This document shows positions 34,432-44,014 of a stretch of 64,000 nucleotides of DNA, piece by piece (the first letter of the stretch is position 1; the number at the start of each line of letters is the position of its first letter). The DNA comes from Pseudomonas sp. CC120222-01a (GTDB lineage Bacteria > Pseudomonadota > Gammaproteobacteria > Pseudomonadales > Pseudomonadaceae): positions 158,751 to 222,750 of the forward strand of contig NZ_QEQQ01000008.1 in NCBI RefSeq assembly GCF_003097235.1. The letters are read 5' to 3'. The notes beneath the pieces are model-generated. The model was not told the origin of the DNA. It made no database searches and saw only the letters and a list, made by a program, of their open reading frames with translations. A program made the translations under genes and the position numbers.

Positions 34432-35460
34432 TTACTTGAGGTTTTCGTGGAAGAAAGTGGCCAGCTTGCCGAAGGGAATCAACTCGACACGATCATAGAG
34501 ATCGACATGGCCGGCGCCGGGCACGATCACCAGTTCCTTCGGCTGACCCGCCAAGCGATAGGCCTCCTCACTGAACTCGCGCGAATGGGCATGTTCTCCC
34601 GCGATGAACAGCATCGGACGTGGCGAGATCGTCTCGATGTCATTGAAGGGATAGAAGTTCATGAACCTGACATTGCTGGTCAGCGTTGGATGAGTCGTCA
34701 TCGAGGGCGACATGCCCTTGGGCGTAAACTCACCGCGAGGCGTGCGGTAGAAATCGAAAAACTCGCGCTCGATGGCATTGGAGCGGTCAGTCAGTTTCTC
34801 GACCGTGCCGCTGGTGTATTGCGTTTCTCCTCCCGCGTACTCGACATCGCGCTGAGCAGCCGCTGCGGCAATGGCCTGCTTGCGCTGCTCGACGGTTACG
34901 CCATGCTTGAGGCCGTTACGGTTGGCAGCGCCCATGTCGTACATGCTGACAGTGGCAACCGCTTTCATTCGAGGGTCGATCTTCGCCGCACTGATGACGA
35001 AGCTGCCGCTGCCGCAGATGCCCAGCACACCGATCCGGTTGCGATCAACCATCCCTTGGGCGCCAAGAAAATCGACAGCCGCACTGAAGTCTTCGGCGTA
35101 GATGTCCGGCGAAACCAGATTGCGCGGTCGGCCATCGCTCTCCCCCCAGAACGACAGATCGATTGCCAAGGTCACAAAGCCCTGTTCGGCTAGCTTCTGC
35201 GCATAGAGGTTCGAGCTCTGTTCCTTCACCGCCCCCATCGGGTGGCCGACGATGATGGCCGGGTAGCGGGTGCCAGGCTTCAGATTTTCAGGAACAAAGA
35301 GGTTGCCAACCGTGGTCATCTGAAACTGGTTCTTGAAGGCCACCCGTTCGGACGAAACCTGTTCGCTCTTGTAGAAATTGTTGGCGCCATGGGACATGTC
35401 GGCAGCTCCAGCTGAAAGTGAACTGGCCATCAAGGCAAACGCTACGATCAAGGACTTCAT
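34432..35460 (-). CDS. Secreted alpha/beta hydrolase (dienelactone-hydrolase/YcjY-like)
   Basis: The 342-residue protein has a signal peptide (MKSLIVAFALMASSLSAGAA), so it is periplasmic. The fold signals are IIVGHPMGAVKEQ, IDLSFWGESDG, and the elbow LGICGSGSF, where Cys may be the nucleophile as in dienelactone hydrolases. The acid and base may be in FIAGEHAH and GAGHVDLYD. It is divergent from an AraC-family gene across 185 bases and followed by an MFS exporter, suggesting an AraC-controlled pair. Confidence 0.8.
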   Translation of the reverse strand: MKSLIVAFALMASSLSAGAADMSHGANNFYKSEQVSSERVAFKNQFQMTTVGNLFVPENLKPGTRYPAIIVGHPMGAVKEQSSNLYAQKLAEQGFVTLAIDLSFWGESDGRPRNLVSPDIYAEDFSAAVDFLGAQGMVDRNRIGVLGICGSGSFVISAAKIDPRMKAVATVSMYDMGAANRNGLKHGVTVEQRKQAIAAAAAQRDVEYAGGETQYTSGTVEKLTDRSNAIEREFFDFYRTPRGEFTPKGMSPSMTTHPTLTSNVRFMNFYPFNDIETISPRPMLFIAGEHAHSREFSEEAYRLAGQPKELVIVPGAGHVDLYDRVELIPFGKLATFFHENLK

Positions 35461-35645
35461 GCATATCTTCCTGTCTGCTCAGAATGGAGTGAGTAACGCC
35501 ATCCATGATCGAAGGAGGAAGGGGCAAAACAGTAGAGCAATCGGTTGGTTTTCTTGCCTAAACGTCCAGCCATGCTGAGTGGGCATGTACACCTGGTGCG
35601 CCACGCAGATACTGTACGTCCACGAGATGATCGGAAGCCTTTGTC

Positions 35646-36599
35646 ATGCCCAGCCTCATTCAACCCCCTCCGTTGGCTAACCCGGTGGCGACGCTGTGCA
35701 GGATCATCGGCGCCCACGCGAATACCGCTGGAGACTTCTCGACCTGCATTCCGGGCTTGAGCGTATATCGACGTGACGCCCCTGCCCCGCCGATCACGTG
35801 CATTGTCGAGCCGAGCATCGTGCTCGTGGTACAAGGCGCTAAAGAAATGGTCATCGGTGCAAACGCCTACCCCTACGATACGACCCGTTTCCTGGTCACC
35901 TCGCTGAACATACCCGCCCACTCGGCAGTGACGATTGCCAGCGACACCGCACCTTGCCTGGGCCTTGTGTTCAAGCTTGATCTGCGCACACTGGCGGAAC
36001 TGATCGCGCAGGACGGTCGCCTGCCGATCAGCGAGCACGCCCTCCACACCAGTGCAGGAGTGGGTGCCTTGAACCCAAAACTGCTGGGGAGCTTCACCAG
36101 GCTCATTGAACTGCTGGAAGAAACCGACGCGATACCTGTGCTCTGGCCCCTGCTGCAGCGTGAAATCCACTACCGACTGTTGCTGAGCGACCAGGCACCG
36201 CTGCTTCGCAATATCGCTTCGGTAGGGAGCAAAGGCCACCGGATTGCAAAAGCCATCGACTGGTTAAAACTCAACTATGCAGCGCCCCTGCGGGTGGATG
36301 CCCTGGCTTCCCAGGTGCAAATGGGCCTTTCCACCTTCCATCAGCACTTCCGCCAGCTCACGGCGATGAGCCCCTTGCAGTATCAGAAATGGCTGCGCTT
36401 GAACGAGGCGAAGCGCTTGATGCTGAATGAAGACTTGGATGCCGCCACTGCGGCCTTCAAGGTGGGCTACGAGAGCCCTTCCCAGTTCAGCCGTGAATAT
36501 GGGCGTCAGTTCGGTACGCCGCCCAAGCGCGATATTGCCGAATTGCGTCAGGGCGCCGAAAGAAAAGCTGCCGCGTCGCACAGTGTTTCAATTGAATGA
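35646..36599 (+). CDS. AraC-family regulator with AraC_N sensor domain
   Basis: The 317-residue protein has an N-terminal cupin-like sensor (residues 1-190, IPGLSVYRRDAPAPP, LVVQGAKEMVIG) and a C-terminal double helix-turn-helix (LRVDALASQVQMGLSTFHQH and AAFKVGYESPSQFSREYGRQ). It is divergent from the secreted hydrolase and likely regulates it and the MFS exporter. The ligand is unknown. Confidence 0.85.
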   Translation: MPSLIQPPPLANPVATLCRIIGAHANTAGDFSTCIPGLSVYRRDAPAPPITCIVEPSIVLVVQGAKEMVIGANAYPYDTTRFLVTSLNIPAHSAVTIASDTAPCLGLVFKLDLRTLAELIAQDGRLPISEHALHTSAGVGALNPKLLGSFTRLIELLEETDAIPVLWPLLQREIHYRLLLSDQAPLLRNIASVGSKGHRIAKAIDWLKLNYAAPLRVDALASQVQMGLSTFHQHFRQLTAMSPLQYQKWLRLNEAKRLMLNEDLDAATAAFKVGYESPSQFSREYGRQFGTPPKRDIAELRQGAERKAAASHSVSIE

Positions 36600-36620
36600 A
36601 GACCTGATTAGGCAAATCGA

Positions 36621-38246
36621 TTATCGCTGGCTGTCCCCGGGTGGCGACGCCGGGGCGTTGTACCAGCTCTCCCTGGGTACGACCTTGTCCTGCTCAGGGT
36701 CACCCAGATAATGAGGCGACATGATCTGCACGCCGTACTCGTTGAACACGTCCTGGATATTGGCATGCAGCATGGTCAGCAGCTCTGCCCGTGGGCGCGG
36801 CTCGCTCGGCACCGCCTGGGCCACCAGGCGATATTCGGGGTAGAAATCCGACAGGGCAGTCTGGAACACCTGGGGCTGTGGGGTCTGCAGCACCCCGTCC
36901 GTGCGTTTCGCCGCCTCCAGCAGCATCGCCTCGACCTGGCGCCATGGCGTGTCATAGCCGATGGTGACCGTGGTATCGACCACATACCCCTGCCCTTGCA
37001 CCACACGTGAATAGTTCTTGGTCACCGCTCCGGTGATCATCGAGTTGGGCAGCGTCAGTACCTCGCCCAGGCCAGTACGAATGCTGGTGGTGAACATCCC
37101 CAGCTCGGTGACCGTGCCTTCATGCTCGCCAATGCGTACGTACTCGCCGGGGCGCAGGGTGCGTGTGTAGGTGAGGATCAGCCCGGCGGCGGCCTGGCCG
37201 ACCACACTGGTCGCGCCAAGGGAGATCATCAGGCCGATCAGCACCGAAAGCCCCTTGAACGCGTCGGTGTCGGCACCGGGCAGATAGGGGTAGGCCATGG
37301 CCACGGCGAACAGCCAGATGGCCAGGGCCGTCAGCCGGGTGGTCGGTTGCAGGGTTTCCTGGGTCAGCCAGCTGATCGTGCCGGGCCGCGCCAGGCGCTC
37401 GAGCAGGCGCTTGCTGAAGGCACTGAAGCCACGGGCGATGAAGAAGATCAGCAAGGCGATCAGCAGCCCGGGCACTGCATCGACGATACCGGTCAGTACG
37501 TGGCGCAACAAACCCAGCAGGTACAGGTTCAGGCTCTCGCCCCACGGCCGCGTGTAGGGGAATCGTTGCAGGACGAAAGTAAGCCATTCATAGGTCAGCA
37601 GCAGGATGAACGTCCAGCGCAACAACGCCAGCAGGCGCCGCAACAAGGGGTAAAGGTTGCTCGAGTCGACCAGCTGGGTACGCCCGATGCGCAAGGCGCT
37701 GGTGTGTTTGCGTACACGCTGGGGCAGCCACGACAGTGCCTTGCCGTGCAGCCACAGGCAGAGTTTGACCAGCGCCAGGTAGATCAAGGTTGCAGCGGCG
37801 CTCAGGCCGAGCGCGACCAGCAGGAAACGCAGGCTATGTGCTTGCCGGGCTTCTTCGACGACCTGGCTCAAGCGTTGGGCTGCTTGCTCAGCGCCCTGGC
37901 GAGCATCCAGGTCGCCGCCAATCAGGTCCCTGGGCGAGACGATGAACGCCCGACGATCACCCAGCAGCACCATGTAACTGTCCTGAATCGGGTCTACGCT
38001 GACCCGGCCAGCAAAGCCATCGTCGAGCTGTTCATTGATGACCGCTTCGGCGCGCCGGACACGGGCAGCCGGCACTTCACCCAGCAATGTGGCATGAAAG
38101 ACCACGATCGAACGGTTGGCGATTTTCAGCTCAGCAGGCTCGGCGCTTGCCGACGCCACTTCCTCGATTGCCTGACTGCTGCCGCACAACAGTGTGGCTG
38201 CCAATGCCAGGCACGCCGCCAGGCCGGCGAGCATCCGCCTAGCCAT
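36621..38246 (-). CDS. MscS-family mechanosensitive channel
   Basis: The protein has 541 residues from the ATG at 38246, with GGAG nine bases upstream. A signal peptide (LAGLAACLALAATLLCGSSQA) and a periplasmic region of about 100 residues precede five or more membrane helices. The pore and beta-domain signature is present: TSVVGQAAAGLILTYTR, RPGEYVRIGEHEGTVTELGM, TLPNSMITGAVTKNYSR. This is a larger MscS homologue with a periplasmic domain. It relieves osmotic down-shock by letting ions and solutes out. Its stop is 20 bases from that of the AraC gene, and the two are convergent. Confidence 0.88.
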   Translation of the reverse strand: MARRMLAGLAACLALAATLLCGSSQAIEEVASASAEPAELKIANRSIVVFHATLLGEVPAARVRRAEAVINEQLDDGFAGRVSVDPIQDSYMVLLGDRRAFIVSPRDLIGGDLDARQGAEQAAQRLSQVVEEARQAHSLRFLLVALGLSAAATLIYLALVKLCLWLHGKALSWLPQRVRKHTSALRIGRTQLVDSSNLYPLLRRLLALLRWTFILLLTYEWLTFVLQRFPYTRPWGESLNLYLLGLLRHVLTGIVDAVPGLLIALLIFFIARGFSAFSKRLLERLARPGTISWLTQETLQPTTRLTALAIWLFAVAMAYPYLPGADTDAFKGLSVLIGLMISLGATSVVGQAAAGLILTYTRTLRPGEYVRIGEHEGTVTELGMFTTSIRTGLGEVLTLPNSMITGAVTKNYSRVVQGQGYVVDTTVTIGYDTPWRQVEAMLLEAAKRTDGVLQTPQPQVFQTALSDFYPEYRLVAQAVPSEPRPRAELLTMLHANIQDVFNEYGVQIMSPHYLGDPEQDKVVPRESWYNAPASPPGDSQR

Positions 38247-38408
38247 GAGCGCGCACTCCGAAGGTGGGCATGGGCAGCATCGGCGCTCTCCTGGCAAGCG
38301 TGGGTATCAGCAGCGTAGTACACCGCTTGTGGCAAGCAAACGGTGTAACAGGCAGTGGCCAGTCCACGGCTACACTTAATGCCACACGCCTGCACAGAGA
38401 CTGCCGCC

Positions 38409-39275
38409 ATGACCACGCAAACCGCAATCGTGTTCGCCGGTGGCGGCAGCCTGGGGGCGGTTCAAGTGGGCATGCTGCGGGCCTTGGTGGAGGCCAATGT
38501 TCGATTCGACAGGGTGATCGGTGCCTCGGTGGGCGCGATCAATGGCGCCTACTTTGCCGCCAGGCCCGACGCGCAGGGTGTCGAGACGCTCGCCGATTTC
38601 TGGCGAAACCTGAACAGAGCCGACGTCTTTCCCCTGTCCTGGCTCGATACCTGTAGAGGGCTGATCAAACGGCGCGGTTTTCTGCTGCAGCCGGCCGCGC
38701 TGCACCGCTTGCTTGGCCAGGCGCTGCCTATTCATCGCATCGAGGATGCGCAACTGCCCCTGCATATCGTGACGACCGACTTGCTCAGTGGTGCCGAAAC
38801 CGTCCTGTCCAGCGGTGAGCTTGAACAGGCGTTGCTGGCCAGCGCTGCCATCCCGCTGGTGTTCCCCAGCGTGCAAATTGGCGACCAGTTCCTGGTCGAT
38901 GGCGGTGTGGCCAGCAACACGCCCATTTCCACCGCTGTCAGCCTCGGGGCGAACAAGGTCGTGGTCATCCCCACGGGGTTCAGTTGTGCCTTGAAACAGC
39001 CACCCAAAGGGCTGGTTGCCCTGGCATTGCATACTGTCAACCTGATGAGCATGCGCCAGCTGGTAAGCGATATCGAACACTTCCGTACGCTCACCAGCCT
39101 GCACATCGTTCCGCCGCTGTGCCCCGTGGATGTCTCAGTGTTCAACTTTGACCAGACCGACGCTTTGCTGGAGCGCGCCTATGAGCAAACGCTTCGATGG
39201 CTGGACCACGGCGGCCTCGAGCGCACCAAGGTGCCGGGTGCGTTGACCATTCACTCCCACGCCCATGAGCACTGA
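38409..39275 (+). CDS. Patatin-like phospholipase
   Basis: The protein has 288 residues from the ATG at 38409. The patatin signature is complete: oxyanion loop GGGSLG at 11-16, nucleophile S40 in GASVG, and catalytic Asp D164 in VDGGVASNTP. It has no signal peptide and resembles the short single-domain bacterial patatins (RssA-like) that hydrolyse acyl esters. It stands alone, divergent from the mechanosensitive channel. Confidence 0.88.
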   Translation: MTTQTAIVFAGGGSLGAVQVGMLRALVEANVRFDRVIGASVGAINGAYFAARPDAQGVETLADFWRNLNRADVFPLSWLDTCRGLIKRRGFLLQPAALHRLLGQALPIHRIEDAQLPLHIVTTDLLSGAETVLSSGELEQALLASAAIPLVFPSVQIGDQFLVDGGVASNTPISTAVSLGANKVVVIPTGFSCALKQPPKGLVALALHTVNLMSMRQLVSDIEHFRTLTSLHIVPPLCPVDVSVFNFDQTDALLERAYEQTLRWLDHGGLERTKVPGALTIHSHAHEH

Positions 39276-39514
39276 AGCACGCTGACTGGCTTTTCCGCCC
39301 GTCCCCCCTGTTCCGCCGTTACAGCCGGAACAGATATTTAACCCTGGCAAATGACCCGATATAGGGTGCCGCGAACCCGAACATGGGTGCCATGGCCTGG
39401 CGCGCAGATAGCAATGGTCTACAGGGAGCATGGCCGGATTACCCACTTTGTGGCGTTTCCCTGGCTTACAGCAAGTCCTGTTCCAACGCTCAGCCAGTCG
39501 CCGCCTCCGGCATC

Positions 39515-41041
39515 TCAAGCGGACAACGTGATGCCTTGTTTCTCAACATATCGGCTCAAAACCGCCAGGTCGCCCTCAGGATCAACCAAGGCGACATAGG
39601 TATCAGGCCGCAATAGATAGATGGCATTTCTGGCAATGCCGGCCTGCTCGTACACAGGCTGCCAAGGGAAAACCTGCAAGGTAATGCCTTGCTGCGTGCA
39701 CCATTGGGCCAGGTCTGCCTTGGCTTCGCCGTACACGTGCACGTGCCACGCAATGGCTGTCAGTGATGCGTAGTTGTCCGCCGTGGCCCCAGGCAACCAA
39801 GGCAGGCGATCACCGCCCTGAACCTCGCCAGCCTTGCCTTGGCTCAGCGGGCTGTCGCGATAGTCGATGCGGGTTTGCGAGACCACGCGAAACAGGTATT
39901 CACGGACACTTTCGCGCTTGTACGCAACGCTGGCGATGACTGGCGCGACGTGTGTGCGCACAAATTCGGCGAAGCCGCCCTGGGCGGTAACCAGTGCGAA
40001 CAGCCTGTCCGTGGTCTCCACCAGTTTGCGGGCAAACGCCTGACGCTCGATCGGGTAGCTGTCGAGCAATCTATCGGGCGCCTTGCCCTTGATTACAGCA
40101 GCCAGCTTCCAGGCCAGGTTGTTCGCATCCAGAATGCCGGTGTTCATGCCCTGCCCGCCTGCCGGACTGTGGACATGCGCGGCATCACCTAGCAGAAACG
40201 CTCGGCCACGGCGGAAATGGTCCGTGACACGATGGTGAACCCGATAGGCGGAAAACCAGTTCACCTCAGTGATCTTCAGCTTCAAGCCATTGATGGCGTC
40301 ATGCCCGACGTCGGCGAACGTGAGCTGCTCAGGATGCTCCGCACGCTCGTCCCGTACGGTGCCAATCAGGCGGTATTGGTCTTTTTCGCCGTAGCACAGC
40401 AGCAACACGAAGTCGGACTTATCAAACGCGATGTGCGCCTCGCCTGCAGGTTCGATTCCCGTTACCCGTACATCCGCGACATAGAAAAGCTGCTTGTAGG
40501 TACCGCCCTCGAAACCACTGCCAAGGGCATGACGAACCAGCGAATGGGCACCATCACACCCGGCCAGATACGCTGCAGTGCATGCCACTTCCTGCCCATC
40601 AGCCTGTTTCAGGGTAGCGGTGACGTGGCCTTCCTCGTCTTTGAAGCACAGCAGTTCGGTTTGCCGTTCCACGGTCACGCCCAGCGCATGGAGCTGCTGC
40701 TCCAGCAAGCGCTCATGACGGTCCTGGGGATAGATCAACACGAAGGGGTAGGCAGAAATCGATGCGCCGGCATCCATCAAGGGAATGCGCGCTCTGCGCC
40801 GGCCACGGGCCCACAGGTTCATGGCCGGTGTCTTGTAGCCGGCATCGATCACCGCCTCGGCGAGGTCGAGTTGGCGGTACAGCTCCAGCGTGCGGGCCTG
40901 CACAGCCATGGCACGCGACGCTTCGCCCGGGCCGCTGCTTTTGTCGATGATCCTGACGGCAACACCCTGCCGGGTGAGCCAAAGCGCCAGCGTCAGCCCG
41001 GTCGGGCCCGCACCTGCAATGAGAACGTCGGTTTGCGCCAT
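39515..41041 (-). CDS. FAD-dependent aromatic-ring monooxygenase (PheA/TfdB family)
   Basis: The protein has 508 residues from the ATG at 41041 (MAQTDVLIAGAGPTG). The dinucleotide-binding GAGPTG is at 10-15, a DG motif occurs in AGCDGAHSLVRHALG, and the second FAD motif is GDAAHVHSPAGGQGMN. A thioredoxin-like C-terminal domain, as in phenol hydroxylases, is likely. The frame is open 54 codons upstream, but that extension does not look like protein. The enzyme would use NAD(P)H and O2 to hydroxylate an unknown aromatic or polyketide-like substrate. It starts 16 bases after a thymidylate-kinase-like gene. Confidence 0.85.
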   Translation of the reverse strand: MAQTDVLIAGAGPTGLTLALWLTRQGVAVRIIDKSSGPGEASRAMAVQARTLELYRQLDLAEAVIDAGYKTPAMNLWARGRRRARIPLMDAGASISAYPFVLIYPQDRHERLLEQQLHALGVTVERQTELLCFKDEEGHVTATLKQADGQEVACTAAYLAGCDGAHSLVRHALGSGFEGGTYKQLFYVADVRVTGIEPAGEAHIAFDKSDFVLLLCYGEKDQYRLIGTVRDERAEHPEQLTFADVGHDAINGLKLKITEVNWFSAYRVHHRVTDHFRRGRAFLLGDAAHVHSPAGGQGMNTGILDANNLAWKLAAVIKGKAPDRLLDSYPIERQAFARKLVETTDRLFALVTAQGGFAEFVRTHVAPVIASVAYKRESVREYLFRVVSQTRIDYRDSPLSQGKAGEVQGGDRLPWLPGATADNYASLTAIAWHVHVYGEAKADLAQWCTQQGITLQVFPWQPVYEQAGIARNAIYLLRPDTYVALVDPEGDLAVLSRYVEKQGITLSA

Positions 41042-41057
41042 GATCTCATCTCGCACA

Positions 41058-41681
41058 CTAAAGGTTGTTTGAGGCCAGCACGCCCTGAATCTCGGCGACC
41101 ACCTGCTGTGTCGCGTCTTCGACCGTTCCTTCGTTACGGCACAGCACCCAGCCATGGTCGGCAACCGCCCGCTCGAATGCTTCGGTACAGGCGATCTGCT
41201 CATCCAGCCGGCGGATCACCGTACTGCCCAGCCCCCGCGTACGTGCCGCTGCCCTCGCCCACGAGGTGTCAGGCGTAGTGACCACGCCGACATGCAGGTC
41301 CGGCACTTGCACATTGCGCTCGCGGTTAATCTGCAGGATCTCGGCAAACGGGACTGACCGGCGAAAGGCGGCATCGGAGGGGTACCAGCGATCGATCAGG
41401 ATGATGCTGTTGGCCGGTTGCCTGGGCAGCACGTTGCGGGAAATCCACGCACGGCTGTCAGCCAGGCGCGCACAGACTTTCAGTTCCAGCTCCTGGCAGG
41501 GGTTTCTTGCCAAGTGATTGACCAGCGCCATGGTCTCGCCCCTGAAGGGATCACTTTTCTTTTCGCACAGCCGGATCACCTTCCTGTTGTCTGCCCTCAG
41601 GGCTTGGGTAACAGCCTCCAGCAAGGTGGTCTTGCCGGTGCCTTTTGGGCCATCGAGTGCGATGAATAGTGGTCGATTCAT
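41058..41681 (-). CDS. Thymidylate-kinase-like P-loop protein
   Basis: The 207-residue protein has Walker A GPKGTGKTT at 11-19, a DRWYPSDAAFRRS segment resembling the DR-Y motif of dTMP kinase, and a charged lid region (ARAAARTRGLGS). The similarity is to the dTMP kinase fold, but the gene is not in the usual tmk context and lies just upstream of a flavin monooxygenase. A nucleotide or small-molecule kinase is likely; it is probably not the essential Tmk. Confidence 0.7.
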   Translation of the reverse strand: MNRPLFIALDGPKGTGKTTLLEAVTQALRADNRKVIRLCEKKSDPFRGETMALVNHLARNPCQELELKVCARLADSRAWISRNVLPRQPANSIILIDRWYPSDAAFRRSVPFAEILQINRERNVQVPDLHVGVVTTPDTSWARAAARTRGLGSTVIRRLDEQIACTEAFERAVADHGWVLCRNEGTVEDATQQVVAEIQGVLASNNL

Positions 41682-42170
41682 TTTTCAGTACTGACGGGAA
41701 GCGGATCTGGATATCGAGATGACCATGATGCACCGAAAGATGGCCTTGGTCTTGGTTATCAGCTTGGTGGTGTTCGCCGTTAGGTTTTCAGCGCCTGTGA
41801 GATCGAGCGCCGCCCGCGCGGCGCATCGCGGGCAAGCCCGCTCCCACATCTGTTTCGGGCCAGTTACTCCTGTGCCGCCAACAGGATTCGCCTTGGTGCA
41901 TGACTGGAGACAGGTGGGGCTTCATCAGCGCCACCGAAATGTATTGCCATGCAAACAAGGCGGTCCCTGTTGGCTTCACAGGAGAGATTGGCCTGAAACA
42001 GATGTGGGAGCGGGCTTGCCCGCGATGCGCCGCGCGGGCGGCGCTCGATCTCACAGGCGCTGCAAAACTACCGGCGAACACCTGCCAGCCCTCACACAAT
42101 CACAAGCAATCATCCATTGAGATGAGTGGAGCACATTTGTACTCCAGCCCATAAACAACCATCATCCTGC
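41682..42170. repeat. REP-containing near-palindrome (about 285 bp) in an intergenic gap
   Basis: No gene lies in this gap. Positions 41783-41858 and 41992-42067 are inverted copies of about 76 bp with only a few mismatches. Both contain the Pseudomonas REP-like core GCGGGCAAGCCCGCTCCCAC. The symmetry continues inward with imperfect matches (CCAACAGG at about 41877 and CCTGTTGG at about 41967) to a loop of roughly 46 bp (41903-41948). The element would fold into a very long cruciform. REP pairs are usually far shorter, so this may be a REP doublet plus a duplicated flank. Confidence 0.8.
42124..42145 (-). repeat. 22-bp imperfect palindromic repeat, copy 1
   Basis: The 22 bases GAGTGGAGCACATTTGTA plus CTCC recur exactly at 54526-54547. 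The core GGAGCACA-TT-TGTACTCC is symmetric with one mismatch. Both copies lie 25-41 bases downstream of the stop codon of a minus-strand gene, here an SDR. A 3'-end signal or a small dispersed repeat are both possible. Confidence 0.6.
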
Positions 42171-42923
42171 TCAGATCTGCGCCTGGCCACCGTCCACGAA
42201 CAGCTCGGCACCGTTGACGAAGCTGGCATCATCGCTGGCCAGGAACACGGCCGCGTTGGCGATCTCGACCGGCTCCCCGACCCGCCCCAGCGGCACCTGA
42301 GCCGCCAGGTAATCCAGCAAGCCTTGCTGCTGGGCGGCATCCGGCCCGGCGATGTCGACCAACCCTGGCGTACGTGTTGCGCCCGGGCTGAGGGTGTTGA
42401 CCCGGACTGCGCGGTCCTTCAGGTCCAGAATCCAGCTACGGGCAAAGGCCCGCACGGCGGCCTTGGATGCCGAGTACACGCTGAATGCCGCCGTGCCGGA
42501 ACTGCCGGCCGTGGAGCCCGTCAGAATGATCGAAGCGTTCTGCGCCAGCAGTGGCAGCGCCTTCTGCACGGTGAACAGCACCCCTTTCACGTTGCGGTCG
42601 AAGGTATCGTCGTAGTGGTCCTCGGTAATCTCGCCCAAGGGCAGCATGGAACCACCGCCCGCGTTGGCGAACAGCACGTCCAGGCGGCCCTTTTCCTGGC
42701 CGATGCGGGCATAGAGTTGGTCCAGTTGCTCCAGCCGGGTGGAGTCGACCGCAATACCCGTGGCATTGCCCACCAGCGCCACCGCCTGGTCCAGCTCCGC
42801 CTGGCGGCGCCCGGTGATGTAGACATGGGCGCCCTCCTCGGCAAAGCGTTTTGCCGTGGCCAGGCCGATGCCGGTGGTGCCGCCGGTGACCAGTGCGATC
42901 TTGCCTTCGAGTTTCTTGCTCAT
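42171..42923 (-). CDS. Short-chain dehydrogenase/reductase
   Basis: The 250-residue classical SDR has the cofactor motif TGGTTGIG at 14-21, NAGG after strand 4, the catalytic Ser in [10 protein letters not shown] and YSASK with Tyr and Lys. The C-terminal [12 protein letters not shown] is typical of the family. An Arg after the Gly motif (TGRRQAEL) favours NADP(H). It is divergent from a LysR gene that starts 104 bases away and is probably its regulator. Confidence 0.88.
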   Translation of the reverse strand: MSKKLEGKIALVTGGTTGIGLATAKRFAEEGAHVYITGRRQAELDQAVALVGNATGIAVDSTRLEQLDQLYARIGQEKGRLDVLFANAGGGSMLPLGEITEDHYDDTFDRNVKGVLFTVQKALPLLAQNASIILTGSTAGSSGTAAFSVYSASKAAVRAFARSWILDLKDRAVRVNTLSPGATRTPGLVDIAGPDAAQQQGLLDYLAAQVPLGRVGEPVEIANAAVFLASDDASFVNGAELFVDGGQAQI

Positions 42924-43027
42924 GGTGTTTCTCCCGTTGAGGTGGTGAGTTGCTGTGGGGAGAAGCGTATCGACGGGTGATCCATTTCAAAATAGAATCA
43001 TTTGAAAGACATCATTGCAGAAATGAA

Positions 43028-43951
43028 ATGACAAGAATTCCGGATTTCGAAGGCCTGGCGATGTTCGCCAAAGTAGCCGAAGAAGGCTCCTACGCCGCCG
43101 CCTCACGGGCCATGGGCGTGTCGGTACCCACAGTCTCGCGGGCGGTTGCGCGCCTGGAAGAACGCCTGGGTGCGCGCCTGTTCAACCGCACCTCGCGCCA
43201 GCTCTCACTGACGGAATTCGGCCAGCGCATGGTTGAGCAAGCCAGCGCGCTGTATCGCCAGGCTGAAGAAATGGAAAGCGCGGCCCAGGAGCTGTCGGTA
43301 CAGCCACGCGGGCTGGTGCGCCTGGCAGTGCCGATGTCCTTCGGCTTGCGCTGGGTGGCGCCGCTGCTGCCCGAGCTGCTGGCGCAATACCCTGAACTGG
43401 AAATCGACCTGCACCTGTCCGATTCGACCGTCGACCTGGTCGCCGATGGCTTCGATGCCGCCTTGCGCATCGCCGCCCTGCCCGACTCATCGCTGGTGGC
43501 GCGGCGTATCTGTTCGGTCAGCCAGTATCTGGTGGCCGCGCCGTCCTACCTTGCCCGCCACGGCCAGCCCACGCACCCGCGCGAACTGGCTGGCCATGCC
43601 TGCATGAGTTACGCCTACCGTGCCCGCAGCCAGGTGTGGCGCTTTACCCACAGCGACGGCAGCGAGCACGACGTGACGCCACGTGGGCCGCTGCGGGTGA
43701 CCAACTCGGATGCCCTGATCGCACCCTTGCTGGCGGGCATGGCGATTGCCGAGCTGCCGGAATTCATCGCCGCCGAGTACCTGGCCGACGGCCGCCTTGA
43801 GCACCTGCTGACTGAATGGCGGATGACCCAGGGTGGGCTGTACTTCGTGACCCCGTCCGCCCGCACACGGCCGCGCAAGGTCCAGGCCCTGGCCGAGTAT
43901 TTCGTCGAGCGGTTGTCGAACCCGCAGTGGCAATTGCAACCATCCGGGTAG
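43028..43951 (+). CDS. LysR-family transcriptional regulator
   Basis: The protein has 307 residues from the ATG at 43028. The N-terminal winged helix (LAMFAKVAEEGSYAAASRAM, VPTVSRAVARLEERLGARLF) is followed by a substrate-binding domain. It belongs to the LysR group that commonly controls a divergent SDR or oxidoreductase. The divergent region 42924-43027 probably holds both promoters. Confidence 0.88.
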   Translation: MTRIPDFEGLAMFAKVAEEGSYAAASRAMGVSVPTVSRAVARLEERLGARLFNRTSRQLSLTEFGQRMVEQASALYRQAEEMESAAQELSVQPRGLVRLAVPMSFGLRWVAPLLPELLAQYPELEIDLHLSDSTVDLVADGFDAALRIAALPDSSLVARRICSVSQYLVAAPSYLARHGQPTHPRELAGHACMSYAYRARSQVWRFTHSDGSEHDVTPRGPLRVTNSDALIAPLLAGMAIAELPEFIAAEYLADGRLEHLLTEWRMTQGGLYFVTPSARTRPRKVQALAEYFVERLSNPQWQLQPSG

Positions 43952-44014
43952 CGTCGAAGCTTTCTGCTGTACTGTACGTCAACTGTTACCTCTTTCTTAC
44001 CAGGCATGGGCCCA

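Noticed and set aside
37122..38318. A 398-codon plus-strand open frame antisense to the MscS-type gene
   Set aside because: Its composition (Gln/Gly/Arg-rich, low complexity) is that of an antisense shadow in high-GC DNA, and the MscS protein on the other strand has clear domain signatures.
41058..41681. Annotation as the housekeeping thymidylate kinase Tmk
   Set aside because: The context (next to a flavin monooxygenase and a REP element) and divergent motifs do not match the conserved tmk-holB locus.
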